Positions 45,573 to 53,808 of a DNA stretch of 64,000 nt are shown here, in pieces. The stretch covers positions 1 through 64,000 of the forward strand of contig NZ_SDMQ01000002.1 in NCBI RefSeq assembly GCF_004324755.1, written 5' to 3'. Source of the DNA: Propioniciclava sinopodophylli (lineage in GTDB: Bacteria; Actinomycetota; Actinomycetes; Propionibacteriales; Propionibacteriaceae). Under the pieces are notes generated by a model that was given only the letters and a program-made list of their open reading frames with translations, did no database searches and was not told the origin of the DNA. The first letter of the stretch is position 1. The number at the start of each line of letters is the position of its first letter. Position numbers and translations under genes: made by a program.

Positions 45573-46498
45573 GCGGCGTCCTGACGGCGTCCGTTGAGGT
45601 AGTTGAGCAGGGTGAAGCCGAACACGCAGATGAACAGGATCACGCCGCCGGCCGAGGCGAGCCCGTAGCGGATCGGTGACTCGAAGGCCCGCTCGTAGAT
45701 GTACTGGACCATGAGCGTCGTGGCGCCGACCGGGCCGCCACCGGTGAGGGTCCAGATGAAGTCGAACGACTGGAAGCCCGAGATGGTCGCCAGGATCACC
45801 ACCACCAGCGTCGTCGGACGCAGCAGCGGCCAGGTCATCGAGAGGAACTGCTGGGTGGGGCTCGCGCCGTCGATGGCCGCGGCCTCGTAGACGCTCGGGT
45901 CGATGCCCTGGAGTCCCGACAGCATGATGAGGGTGTAGAAACCGACGTGGATCCACAGGCCGACGAAGATGATCACGACCATCGCGAGGCGTCCGTCGAT
46001 CAGCCAGCCCGGCTGGCCGAGGCCCACGGCGTCCAACCCCACGTTCAGCAGGCCGTTGGTGCGGTTGAGGATCCAGCCCCAGAGCAGGCCGACGACGACC
46101 GCCGACAACAGGCTGGGCAGGAACAGCACGGCCCGGAAGAAGCCACGGCCGCGGAAGGACTGGTTGAGCAGGATCGCGTACCCCGTGGCCAGGATCGTGG
46201 TGAGCACCACGAAGGCGACGGTGAACACGAGGGTGGAGGTGAACGCGCGCAGGAACGCCTGGTTGGAGGTCAGCTCCGCGTAGTTCTGGAACCCGACCCA
46301 GCGGAACGTGCGGCCGTTCGTGGAGTCGTAGAGCGAGATGTTGAACATGTTGATCGCGGGCCAGATCGTGAACAGGCCGAACACGATCATGTTGGGCAGC
46401 ACGAACAGGTAGGGCGCGATCTTGATCGGGCTCAGCCACCGGCGGCGGCTCCGGGTGGGAGCCGCCGTCGGGGCCGCGAGCGTGTCAGCCGGCAGCAT
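45569..46498 (-). CDS. Sugar ABC transporter permease, MalF-type
   Basis: 309 residues: N-terminal cytoplasmic head, six membrane segments, EAA motif DPSVYEAAAIDGASPTQQFLSMTWPLL, and the typical GLQGIDPS loop. Partner of the MalG-type subunit downstream (stop/start overlap). Its start overlaps the 3' end of the substrate-binding protein gene by 14 bases, indicating a tight operon. Confidence 0.94.
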   Translation of the reverse strand: MLPADTLAAPTAAPTRSRRRWLSPIKIAPYLFVLPNMIVFGLFTIWPAINMFNISLYDSTNGRTFRWVGFQNYAELTSNQAFLRAFTSTLVFTVAFVVLTTILATGYAILLNQSFRGRGFFRAVLFLPSLLSAVVVGLLWGWILNRTNGLLNVGLDAVGLGQPGWLIDGRLAMVVIIFVGLWIHVGFYTLIMLSGLQGIDPSVYEAAAIDGASPTQQFLSMTWPLLRPTTLVVVILATISGFQSFDFIWTLTGGGPVGATTLMVQYIYERAFESPIRYGLASAGGVILFICVFGFTLLNYLNGRRQDAA

Positions 46499-47786
46499 TC
46501 GTCTCGACGACCGTGCGGATCGCCTCGGACGCCTCTTGCGCCGTCTTGCCTCCCTGCATGACCTGGCCGATCTCGGCGATCACCTCGCGTCCGGTCGCGC
46601 CGAACACCGGCGAGAAGTTGGCCGGGTACGTGTCGTCCGGGGTGAGGGCGACGTCGGCGAGGAACACCTTCATGTCGTCACCGCGGTTGGTGTACTCGAT
46701 CCCCTGCTCGATGAGGTCGTTGCGGGTGGGCAGGAAGTTGGCCTCCACCGCCATGTGGGTCTGGGCCTCGGCGCTGTTCATGAAGGCGATGAACTCGGAA
46801 GCCAGCGGGACGTTCTTGCCCTGCTCGAACCCGACCATGAACTTTCCGCCCGGGAACCCGCCGCAGCGCTCGGCGCACGGGTTCGGCGCGGCCGCCCAGG
46901 TGAAGTTCGCCTTGCTCGACAGCGAGGCGACCTGCCAGTTGCCGGAGATGTAGACCGGCACCTGCTGGGCGAGGAACACGTCGGCGGGCGCCGCGTACTT
47001 CGAGCCGGCCTGCAGGAACACGTCCTTGGGCATGACCTCGTCGTTGTTCAGGGTCACGAACTGCTCGATCGCCGTGGCTCCCTTGGCGACGTCCCAGTTG
47101 GGCTCCATCCCGTCGCCGGCGAACAGCGTCGTGCCGTACTGGCTGAACATCGTCGAGAGGCGGTGTGCCGAGATGTCGATGGCGATGCCGTACTCGGTGC
47201 CCTGGCTCTCCTTGACCTGCTTGGCCGCGGCGACCATCTCGTCCCACGTCCACTTCTCGCCGAGCTTGGGGTACGACACCCCGGCCTTCTCGAAGAGGTC
47301 GACGTTGACGAGCGGACCGTTCATCGTGAGGTCGCTGAAGACCGCGATGGGGTTGCCGGACGCGTCGTGGGTGAACGCGTCGCTGCCGGCGATGAACTGG
47401 CCGTCGAGCTCGTCCTTGACGGCGCTGAGGTCGGCGAGGTCCTCCAGCCACGGGCCGAGGCCCGCGACGCGGGCCACGTCGGGGGCGTTGTTGCCCGCCA
47501 GGCGTGCCTGCAGGGTCTGCTCGAGGTTGGCGTACGGGACGACCTCGAGCGTCACCTTGGCGTCGTTGGCCTGCTCGAACTGGGCGATGAGGTCACGGGT
47601 CGCCTGCTCGTCCGGTCCGTCGGTGAAGTAGACGTAGGTGAGCTCGCGGGGGGCGTCGGGCGCCGCGCTCTGCGGGCCCGGCGCGGGTTCGGTGGTGGTG
47701 GCGGGCTGGCCCGGGGCGCACCCGGCCAGGGCGAGTGCACCGGCCGTCAGGAACGCTGCGAGTTGAAGGGTGCGTCTCTTGGTCAC
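46485..47786 (-). CDS. Sugar ABC transporter substrate-binding lipoprotein
   Basis: 433 residues. A lipoprotein signal peptide (KRRTLQLAAFLTAGALALAGCAPG, lipobox LAGC) is followed by an extracellular solute-binding type-1 fold (LTYVYFTDGPDEQATRDLIAQFEQANDAKVTLEVVPY, LAGNNAPDVARVAG). It binds the transported sugar, unknown here; a second Cys pair is present in NPCAERCGG. The GTG at 47784-47786 follows GGAGAGGGAG. First gene of a three-gene transporter lacking its own ATPase, glycosidase or regulator, so it probably shares an MsmX/MsiK-type ATPase encoded elsewhere. Confidence 0.93.
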   Translation of the reverse strand: MTKRRTLQLAAFLTAGALALAGCAPGQPATTTEPAPGPQSAAPDAPRELTYVYFTDGPDEQATRDLIAQFEQANDAKVTLEVVPYANLEQTLQARLAGNNAPDVARVAGLGPWLEDLADLSAVKDELDGQFIAGSDAFTHDASGNPIAVFSDLTMNGPLVNVDLFEKAGVSYPKLGEKWTWDEMVAAAKQVKESQGTEYGIAIDISAHRLSTMFSQYGTTLFAGDGMEPNWDVAKGATAIEQFVTLNNDEVMPKDVFLQAGSKYAAPADVFLAQQVPVYISGNWQVASLSSKANFTWAAAPNPCAERCGGFPGGKFMVGFEQGKNVPLASEFIAFMNSAEAQTHMAVEANFLPTRNDLIEQGIEYTNRGDDMKVFLADVALTPDDTYPANFSPVFGATGREVIAEIGQVMQGGKTAQEASEAIRTVVETNAAG

Positions 47787-47990
47787 GGTTCTCCCTCTCC
47801 GGGGCACCATCGCCCCGTCGTCGCGCGCCGCGGCCCGATCGTGCCATGGGAGGACCGCGGCGTCTCTTGAGCGCACAGTAGGCCGGACGCCGCGGGTGCA
47901 CAATGCTCTCGGCGGCACGCGCGGGGCGAACGGCCCCCGGCGAGGGAAATCTCCTGAAACCCCTTGCCACAGCGAACAAGGGAACGTATC

Positions 47991-48548
47991 CTACGCCCCT
48001 TGGAGGCTCGCGATGAGGTCTGGGCTGGTGGCCAGGGTGACCTGCGGCGGGTAGAGCCCCATCACCTGCACGGCGGCGGCGTGGTTCTCCGGGGTCGACC
48101 CGGCGCAGGCGTCCGTCACGACCGTGATCGTGGCGCCGGCGTCCGCCGCGGGGAGCACCGTGGAGATCACGCAGCAGTCCGTCGACACGCCGGTGATGAC
48201 CAGCTCGGCGGCCTCGCCGACCACGGGCGCCAGGACGTCCCACTTGCCGAAAGTCGGGGCGTCCAGGACCAGCGCGTCCACGTCGGCGAGGTCGTCGACC
48301 AGGTCGAAGTACGGGTCGGTCGGCGGACGGTCGGCGAACGGCCAGGCCTTCATGTAGGCGTCCCACGATCCCAACCGCCCGGACGCCTCGGGCGGCACCC
48401 AGCGGGTGATGATCGTGCGACCGGCGTAGTGCGGCAGGAGTTCGTTGATGCGGCGCACGGCGTCAGCCCACATCGGCGAGCCCCAGTCGGAGTCCGGGTC
48501 GGCGAAGATGCGCTGCGGGTCGATGACGACCAACCAGGGCCGGCTCAC
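47991..48548 (-). CDS. Isochorismatase-like cysteine hydrolase
   Basis: 185 residues with the catalytic triad of the family: Asp in VVIDPQRIFADP, Lys in TFGKWDVLA and Cys in ITGVSTDCCVISTV. The family includes nicotinamidase, N-carbamoylsarcosine amidase and ureidoacrylate or other amidases. The start GTG overlaps the stop of the NCS1 permease gene, so it probably acts on the nitrogenous compound imported by that permease; the exact substrate is unknown. Confidence 0.9.
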   Translation of the reverse strand: MSRPWLVVIDPQRIFADPDSDWGSPMWADAVRRINELLPHYAGRTIITRWVPPEASGRLGSWDAYMKAWPFADRPPTDPYFDLVDDLADVDALVLDAPTFGKWDVLAPVVGEAAELVITGVSTDCCVISTVLPAADAGATITVVTDACAGSTPENHAAAVQVMGLYPPQVTLATSPDLIASLQGA

Positions 48549-50062
48549 GCCCGCTCCTCCTGGCGGACGATGGTGCCGCGGCGCGCGATCAGCGTGACGA
48601 CAAAGCTCAGCACCAGCGCCAGCAGGACGCCGAGGTTGGCCCACGGCCAGACGCCGTCCCAGGCCTCAACGCCGTCGACGACGGTGCGGGTGCCCAGGCC
48701 GAGCGGCTCGAGCAGGTAGCCCTGCCAGTTGGCCCATGGCGCATCGCCGGCGAACTGGTTGATGACCAGGCCCCAGCCGATGATCGTGGCCACGACCAGG
48801 GTGCCGATCGAGACCCAGTCGAACGCCTGGTAGCGGCCGGTCGGCTCGAAGAGCGCGAGCTCGTCGTAGGGGCGCTTGCGGGTGACGATGTCGGCGATCA
48901 GGATGCCGGCCCACGACGCCATCGGGACGCCGAGGACCAGCAGGAAGCTCTGGAACGGGCCGAGGAAGTTCTCGGCGAAGAACACTACCCAGATGGTGCC
49001 GATGGTGAGGATGACGCCGTCGATGGCGGCCGCCGCCGGGCGCGGGATGCGGATGCCCAGGCTGAGCAGCGTCAGGCCCGAGGAGTAGATGCCCAGCACG
49101 GCGCCGGAGACCAGCGCGAGCACGGCGGTGATCCAGAACGGGATCAGCACCCAGATGGGCAGGATGGTGGCGAGCGTGCCGATCGGGTCGCTGGCGATGC
49201 CCTCGCTCAGGGCGGGGTCGGAGCCGGCGAGCAGCAGGCCGAACGTCACCAGGACCACCGGGGCGACCGAGCCGCCCAGTGTGTTCCACAAGACGATGGA
49301 GCCGTTGGAGGCGTCCCGGTGCTGGTAGCGCGACCAGTCGGCGGCGATGTTGATCCAGCCCAGGCCGAAGCCGGTCATCACCATGGTGAGGGCGCCCAGC
49401 AGCTGGCCCACCGAGCCCGACGGGATCGCCTGCACGGCCGCCCAGTCGATGTGGCTGACGGTGAGGAGCATGTACAAGATCGTGATCGCGCCGGTGATCC
49501 AGGTCAGCACGGACTGCAGCTTCATGATCGTGTGGTACCCGAGCACCGACGCGATGACGATGAGGGCCGCGACGGCGACCGCCGCGATGATCTTGGTCGT
49601 CGCGCCCCCGCCGATGCCCAGCCGGTCGAACACCGTCGCGGTAGCGAGCACGGCCATGATGGCGAGGAACGTCTCCCAGCCGATCGACAGCAACCAGCTC
49701 ACGATGCCCGGCAGCTTCTGCCCGTGGACGCCGAACGCGGCGCGGGACAGCACCATCGTGGGCACCGAGCCGCGCTTGCCGGCGATCGCTATGATGCCGC
49801 AGAGCACGAACGAGATCGGGATACCGATGAGCGCCACGACGAGCGCCTGCCAGAACGAGACGCCGAAGCCGTAGATGAACGCGGCATACCCCATGCCGAA
49901 CACGGACACGTTGGCGGCGAACCAGGGCCAGAAGAGGTCGCGGGGCTGCGCAGTCCGCTCGGACTCGCTGATGATGTCGATGCCGTTGGTTTCGATGAGG
50001 CGGCTCTTCGTGGCTTCGTCGAAGCCCGGGGCCGGCTGCTGCACCGGCTGTGATGCGGTCAT
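48545..50062 (-). CDS. NCS1-family nucleobase/cytosine permease
   Basis: 505 residues, about 12 membrane segments. N-terminal 'IDIISESERTAQPRDLFWPWFAANVSVFGMGYAAFIYGFG' and 'GSVPTMVLSRAAFGVHGQKLPGIVSWL' are typical of the cytosine-purine permease (NCS1) family, related to CodB/PucI/Fur-type transporters importing cytosine, allantoin, uracil or similar compounds. Coupled to the isochorismatase-like gene downstream, suggesting an uptake-and-cleavage pair for a nitrogen source. The ATG at 50060-50062 is directly preceded by GCGGGG. Confidence 0.92.
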   Translation of the reverse strand: MTASQPVQQPAPGFDEATKSRLIETNGIDIISESERTAQPRDLFWPWFAANVSVFGMGYAAFIYGFGVSFWQALVVALIGIPISFVLCGIIAIAGKRGSVPTMVLSRAAFGVHGQKLPGIVSWLLSIGWETFLAIMAVLATATVFDRLGIGGGATTKIIAAVAVAALIVIASVLGYHTIMKLQSVLTWITGAITILYMLLTVSHIDWAAVQAIPSGSVGQLLGALTMVMTGFGLGWINIAADWSRYQHRDASNGSIVLWNTLGGSVAPVVLVTFGLLLAGSDPALSEGIASDPIGTLATILPIWVLIPFWITAVLALVSGAVLGIYSSGLTLLSLGIRIPRPAAAAIDGVILTIGTIWVVFFAENFLGPFQSFLLVLGVPMASWAGILIADIVTRKRPYDELALFEPTGRYQAFDWVSIGTLVVATIIGWGLVINQFAGDAPWANWQGYLLEPLGLGTRTVVDGVEAWDGVWPWANLGVLLALVLSFVVTLIARRGTIVRQEERA

Positions 50063-50171
50063 CCCCGCAGTGTCGCACGGGCGAACCGCCCGGATCGCGC
50101 AGGAGCACCCGGCGCGCCGCGGCGCCTCCGGGGGTGGGTCAGGGTACCCTGCCGCGCAGGAGGTCTTCCCC

Positions 50172-51365
50172 ATGGCTCCCGTCCTCTTCCTTCGTGCCCT
50201 CGCCGCAGCGGGCATCGCCGGCGTCCTCGTGCTCGCCGTCAACGCCGTGGCCACCATCGGACCGGGCAGCTCCGGCTCCGCGCCGGGTGGGATCGTCCCC
50301 GCCCTCGCCGACCCGGGCCCCGTCCCCGGCCAGCCACTGGTCGGCGACGACCCGGTCACGATCGCCTTGGCCGGCGACGTCCACTTCGAGAATCAGCTCG
50401 CCCCGGTGGCCGCCGACCCGCAGGGGCTGGCGTCCCTCGCGCCGCACCTGGGCGCCGCCGACCTGACCATCGTCAACCTCGAGTCGGCCGTGACCGACGG
50501 GGGCGGGAGGCGGATGGCCGGCAAGCAGTTCACCTTCGCGACCCCGCCCTCGGGCCTCACCACGCTCTCCAACGCCGGCGTGGACGTGGTCTCCCTGGCC
50601 AACAACCACGGCGTCGACTTCGGCGCCAAGGGCCTGGAGCAGACGCTCGCGGCCCGGGCCGGCTCCCCCGTCGCCATGGTCGGCATCGGGGCGAACGCGG
50701 CCGAGGCCTTCGCGCCGTCCGTCCACACGGTCGACGGCATGTCGATCGCCGTGCTGGCGGCCACCCAGCTGCGCGACCACACGACGGTCTACTTCCGCGC
50801 CGGTGAGGACAAGGCCGGCGTGGCGAGCATGGAGGACCCCGAGCGGCTGCTGGCCGCCGTGCGCGAGGCGGCCATCACCCACGACGTCGTGGTGGTCGTG
50901 CCGCACTGGGGCGTGGAGAAGCAAACGTGCCCCTCCGCCAAGCAGGTCGCCGCAGCGAGGCAGCTGGCGGACGCCGGGGCCGACGTGGTCGTGGGAGGCC
51001 ACAGCCACCGCGTGATGGGAAGCGGCTGGCTGGGCGACACCTACGTCGGCTATGGGCTGGGCAACTTCGTGTGGTTCCGCAACACGACCTTCCCCGGGCG
51101 TTCCACTGGCGTGCTGACCATCGAGGTCGACAAGGGGCAGGTCTCGGCCAAGAGAAAGGCGCTCGCCCAGGGCGAGCCATCGCCCGGCCCCGTGGTCGTC
51201 CGGGACGCGTGGCAGCCGCTGTCGATCCCAACCTCCGGCATCCCGGCCCCCGACCCGGAGACGGCGCAGCAGATGCTGGCCGACCGGGAGAAGGCCGTGG
51301 CGTGCAGCGGCCTCGACGCCGCCCCGCGCTCAGCGCCCCTGGTCGCCACCGCCCCCGGCCGATAG
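50172..51365 (+). CDS. CapA/PgsA-type metallophosphatase-fold protein
   Basis: 397 residues with an N-terminal signal or anchor (LRALAAAGIAGVLVLAVNAVATIG), then a calcineurin-like poly-gamma-glutamate synthesis CapA domain: LAGDVHFENQ, TIVNLESAVTD, LANNHGVDFGAKGL, VVVPHWGVEK, VVGGHSHRVMG and GYGLGNFVWF. Metal ligands (Asp, His, Asn) are all present. CapA-like proteins in actinobacteria are extracytoplasmic with unknown substrates; no capB/capC genes are near, so polyglutamate synthesis is unlikely. AGGAGG eight bases upstream supports the ATG. Its 3' end overlaps the PfkB kinase gene by 36 bases, tail to tail. Confidence 0.87.
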   Translation: MAPVLFLRALAAAGIAGVLVLAVNAVATIGPGSSGSAPGGIVPALADPGPVPGQPLVGDDPVTIALAGDVHFENQLAPVAADPQGLASLAPHLGAADLTIVNLESAVTDGGGRRMAGKQFTFATPPSGLTTLSNAGVDVVSLANNHGVDFGAKGLEQTLAARAGSPVAMVGIGANAAEAFAPSVHTVDGMSIAVLAATQLRDHTTVYFRAGEDKAGVASMEDPERLLAAVREAAITHDVVVVVPHWGVEKQTCPSAKQVAAARQLADAGADVVVGGHSHRVMGSGWLGDTYVGYGLGNFVWFRNTTFPGRSTGVLTIEVDKGQVSAKRKALAQGEPSPGPVVVRDAWQPLSIPTSGIPAPDPETAQQMLADREKAVACSGLDAAPRSAPLVATAPGR

Positions 51366-52307
51366 CCCCGCCAGGAAGGCGTCGATCTCGGACGCCGTGG
51401 GTGCGGCCGCCGGGCCACGGCGGGTGACGGCGATGGCGCCGGCCACGTTGGCCCGCCGGCAGGATTCGACCCAGTCGGTGCCCCGCGCGCGCTCGGCCAG
51501 CAGGACGCCCGTGTGCGCGTCGCCGGCCCCGTTGGTGTCGACCGGCTCCTGCGGGAAGCCGGGCACGTCGGTGGTCGTCCCGCCGACCGCGACGGCGCAC
51601 CCGTGGCGCCCGTCGCGGACCACGACGACGATCCCGGGCAGCAGGCCCGTGAGCGCCTCGGCCGCGTCGGCCATGTCCGTGCCCGGGTGGTCGGCCCGCC
51701 GGACGCCGTGGGCGGCGAGCAGGTCGTCCGCCTCCTCCTGGTTCGAGGTCCACACGGTGGTGTGGCGCAGCATCGTGGCCCGGTCCCCGGGCGGGAGGGC
51801 GGCGAACGCCGCGCCGGGGTCGAGGACGACCTCCACCCCCTCGGGGAGGGTGTCGAGCCAGGTCAGGAGCGGCGCCCGGGTCGACTCGACCGCCAGCGAG
51901 TAGCCGGTCACGCAGACGAGGTCGCCGGCGGCGGGCCCGCTGGCGGCGAGGCTGTCGACGGTGATGCGGCGCTCGGCGCCCAGTGTGGTGACGAACGTCC
52001 GTTCGGCGCTGGGTTCGACGAGGACGACGCACAGGGCGGTGTCGGCGTCCGGGACCGCCGGGGCGGACCACACCACGCCCTCCCGCGTGAGCGCGGAGCG
52101 GATCAGGTCGCCGTTGGGTCCGGTGCCGATCGCCCCCGCGTGCACGCACTCGGCGCCCGAGCGGGCCGCGGCGGCGAGGATGTTCACCGCTCCCCCGGCG
52201 TGCTGGTTCCAGTCGACGGCCATCACGTTCTGCCCCCGGCGCGGCAGGGCGGGGATCATGGCGGTGGCGTCCACCAGCGCCTGGCCGGTGTGGATGATGC
52301 GGGGCAT
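51330..52307 (-). CDS. PfkB-family carbohydrate kinase
   Basis: 325 residues, ribokinase fold. Motifs: N-terminal HAGGAVNILAAAARSG (substrate-binding G-G region), the C-terminal signature DTNGAGDAHTGVLLAE (catalytic Asp, anion hole) and TSNQEEADDLLAAHG. Specificity (ribose, fructose, nucleoside) not readable. The start shares bases with the DUF2200 stop (TGATG), so the two are co-translated, an unusual pairing. Confidence 0.9.
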   Translation of the reverse strand: MPRIIHTGQALVDATAMIPALPRRGQNVMAVDWNQHAGGAVNILAAAARSGAECVHAGAIGTGPNGDLIRSALTREGVVWSAPAVPDADTALCVVLVEPSAERTFVTTLGAERRITVDSLAASGPAAGDLVCVTGYSLAVESTRAPLLTWLDTLPEGVEVVLDPGAAFAALPPGDRATMLRHTTVWTSNQEEADDLLAAHGVRRADHPGTDMADAAEALTGLLPGIVVVVRDGRHGCAVAVGGTTTDVPGFPQEPVDTNGAGDAHTGVLLAERARGTDWVESCRRANVAGAIAVTRRGPAAAPTASEIDAFLAGLSAGGGGDQGR

Positions 52308-52660
52308 CAGCCGGCCCGCAGGATGCTGGTCAGCTTCTTGCCCTTGGCGAGTTCGTCGACAAGCTTGTCCATCCAGCGGATCTGCTGCATGAGCGGGTCC
52401 TCGATGTCCTGGACCTTGTGGCCGCAGATCACCCCGGTGATGAGCGTGGCGTTGGGGTTCATCTTCGGCGCTTGGGCGAAGAACGTCTCCAGGTCGCGCC
52501 GATCGGCGACCGCCGCGGCGATGCCGGCCTCGTCGTAGCCGGTGAGCCACTCCAGCACCGTGTGGAGGTCCGCGACCGTGTACCCCTTCTTCTGCGCCTT
52601 GGTGACGTAGTGCGGGTAGATGTCGGCGAACGGGATGCCGAAGATGCGGTGTCGGGTCAC
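52307..52660 (-). CDS. DUF2200 family protein
   Basis: 117 residues matching DUF2200: HRIFGIPFADIYPHYVTKAQKKGYT, LEWLTGYDEAG and the C-terminal NATLITGVICGHKVQDIEDPLMQQIRWMDKLVDELAKGK. Small cytosolic proteins of unknown function. The start is GTG (52658-52660). Immediately upstream (on its own strand) begins repeat array 3, so its promoter must lie within or across the array. Confidence 0.88.
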   Translation of the reverse strand: MTRHRIFGIPFADIYPHYVTKAQKKGYTVADLHTVLEWLTGYDEAGIAAAVADRRDLETFFAQAPKMNPNATLITGVICGHKVQDIEDPLMQQIRWMDKLVDELAKGKKLTSILRAG

Positions 52661-52680
52661 GGCGGACAGCCTAGGTCCGC

Positions 52681-52790
52681 CGAGGGCTTGGGTTCACTCC
52701 GCCGAGGGCTTGGGCCCACTCCGCCGAGGGCTTGGGTTCACTCCGCCGAGCGCTTGGGTCCACTCCGCCGAGGGCTTGGGATCGCCGGGG
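52681..52790 (+). repeat. 22-bp tandem repeat array 3, block A (five units, plus orientation)
   Basis: Units start at 52681, 52703, 52725, 52747 and 52769: CGAGGGCTTGGG followed by a variable TTCACTCCGC-like part. One unit has GAGCGCTTGGG, and the last diverges at its 3' end into a GC hairpin. Same core as array 1 block A. Faces block B across a 27-base centre. Confidence 0.95.
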
Positions 52791-52802
52791 GCAGTGCCCC
52801 GG
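52785..52802. terminator. Small GC hairpin at the centre of array 3
   Basis: CCGGGG-GCAGTG-CCCCGG forms a perfect six-pair stem at the exact apex between the two opposing repeat blocks. If both blocks pair, this would be the tip of a hairpin with arms of about 90-110 bases. Confidence 0.5.
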
Positions 52803-52817
52803 ACGTCCGAGCCGCGG

Positions 52818-52905
52818 GCAAGCCCTCGGCGAGGTGAAGGCAAGCCCTCGGCGAGGTGAAGGCAAGCCCTCGGCGAGGTGTAGGCAAGCCCTCGGCGGTC
52901 AAGCA
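52818..52905 (-). repeat. 22-bp tandem repeat array 3, block B (four units, minus orientation)
   Basis: Units start at 52818, 52840, 52862 and 52884: GCAAGCCCTCGGCGAGGTGA-like, i.e. CGCCGAGGGCTTGC on the minus strand. The first two are identical. Pairing with block A covers roughly 18 of 22 bases per unit. On the MaoC-type gene's transcript this is the 3' untranslated region, 45 bases after the stop. Confidence 0.95.
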
Positions 52906-52949
52906 GGAGTCCTGCTCGTGCCTCCCGCTTCGCCGCGGCGAACGGAGGG

Positions 52950-53807
52950 TCAGGCGGGTGTGATGGAGCCGGTCAGGTAGGGCTTGCCGTCGCGGTTCGT
53001 GACCGCGAACGAGGAGCCGTCGGTGGCGAAACCCGCCTTGCCGGGCAGCAGGATCGGGCGCTTGAACTCCACGTCGACGGTGTACGCGTCGGGCAGCCGC
53101 GGCTCGAGGGCCGCAATCACGCGGGCGTGCGTCCACATGCCGTGGATGATCGGCCGCTTGAACCCGAACACCCGCGCGGTCAGCGCGTTGAGGTGGATCG
53201 GGTTCACGTCGCCCGACACCGCCGCGTACTGACGGCCCAGGTCGGCGGGCAGGCGCCACTGCTGGCTGATGGCCGGCAGCGCGACCTCGGACGCCGCGGG
53301 CTCGGCCTCCGCTGGTGCCGAGGCTCCCGCGACCTTGCCCCCGAGGGCGAGGTAGCTGCTGGTGCCCGTCCAGACGGTCTCGCCGCCGCGTCCACGCACC
53401 TCGCCCAGCAGGTCGAACAGCGCGCCCTTGCGGTGCGGGCGCGCGTTGCCGGCGCGCACCACCAGGGCGAGTTCCTCGCCGACCGACACAGGGCGGTGCA
53501 GCATCATCGAGTTCGACGCGTGCACGAGCCCGGCCAGTGCATACGGGAAGTCGCGCTCGGCCATCAGGGCCGCCTGCAGCGGGAAGGTCAGGACGTGCAG
53601 CCACGTCGGCGGCACGTGGTCGCGCAGCGTGAAGCCGCACACCCGGGCGTAGGCCGACAGCCGCGCGATGTCCTGGCGGTGGGACGCCACGATCGCTGCC
53701 CGCCCGGGCACCGGGCGCGCACCGCGACCGGCCCCGATCGAGCCGGCGACGCCGCGCGCGAGCAGCGGCCCGATGGACGGCAACTCGGGAAAGACGAGGT
53801 CGGCCAT
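52950..53807 (-). CDS. MaoC-like enoyl/3-hydroxyacyl-CoA dehydratase (HtdX-type)
   Basis: 285 residues in a double hot-dog arrangement. The C-terminal half has the hydratase motif YAAVSGDVNPIHLNALTARVFGFKRPIIHG (Asp/His pair of the R-specific hydratase), and the N-terminal half is a degenerate hot-dog. This matches mycobacterial HtdX-type dehydratases that act on 3-hydroxyacyl thioesters. It follows the FabG4-like gene by one base in the same order (thiolase, FabG4, HtdX) as Rv0243-Rv0241c, pointing to a complete keto-reduction/dehydration path. Followed by repeat array 3. Confidence 0.88.
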   Translation of the reverse strand: MADLVFPELPSIGPLLARGVAGSIGAGRGARPVPGRAAIVASHRQDIARLSAYARVCGFTLRDHVPPTWLHVLTFPLQAALMAERDFPYALAGLVHASNSMMLHRPVSVGEELALVVRAGNARPHRKGALFDLLGEVRGRGGETVWTGTSSYLALGGKVAGASAPAEAEPAASEVALPAISQQWRLPADLGRQYAAVSGDVNPIHLNALTARVFGFKRPIIHGMWTHARVIAALEPRLPDAYTVDVEFKRPILLPGKAGFATDGSSFAVTNRDGKPYLTGSITPA

Positions 53808-53808
53808 G

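Noticed and set aside
50139-51008. Minus-strand frame opposite the CapA-like gene
   Set aside because: Gly/Asp/Val/Arg-rich antisense shadow without motifs or ribosome-binding site.
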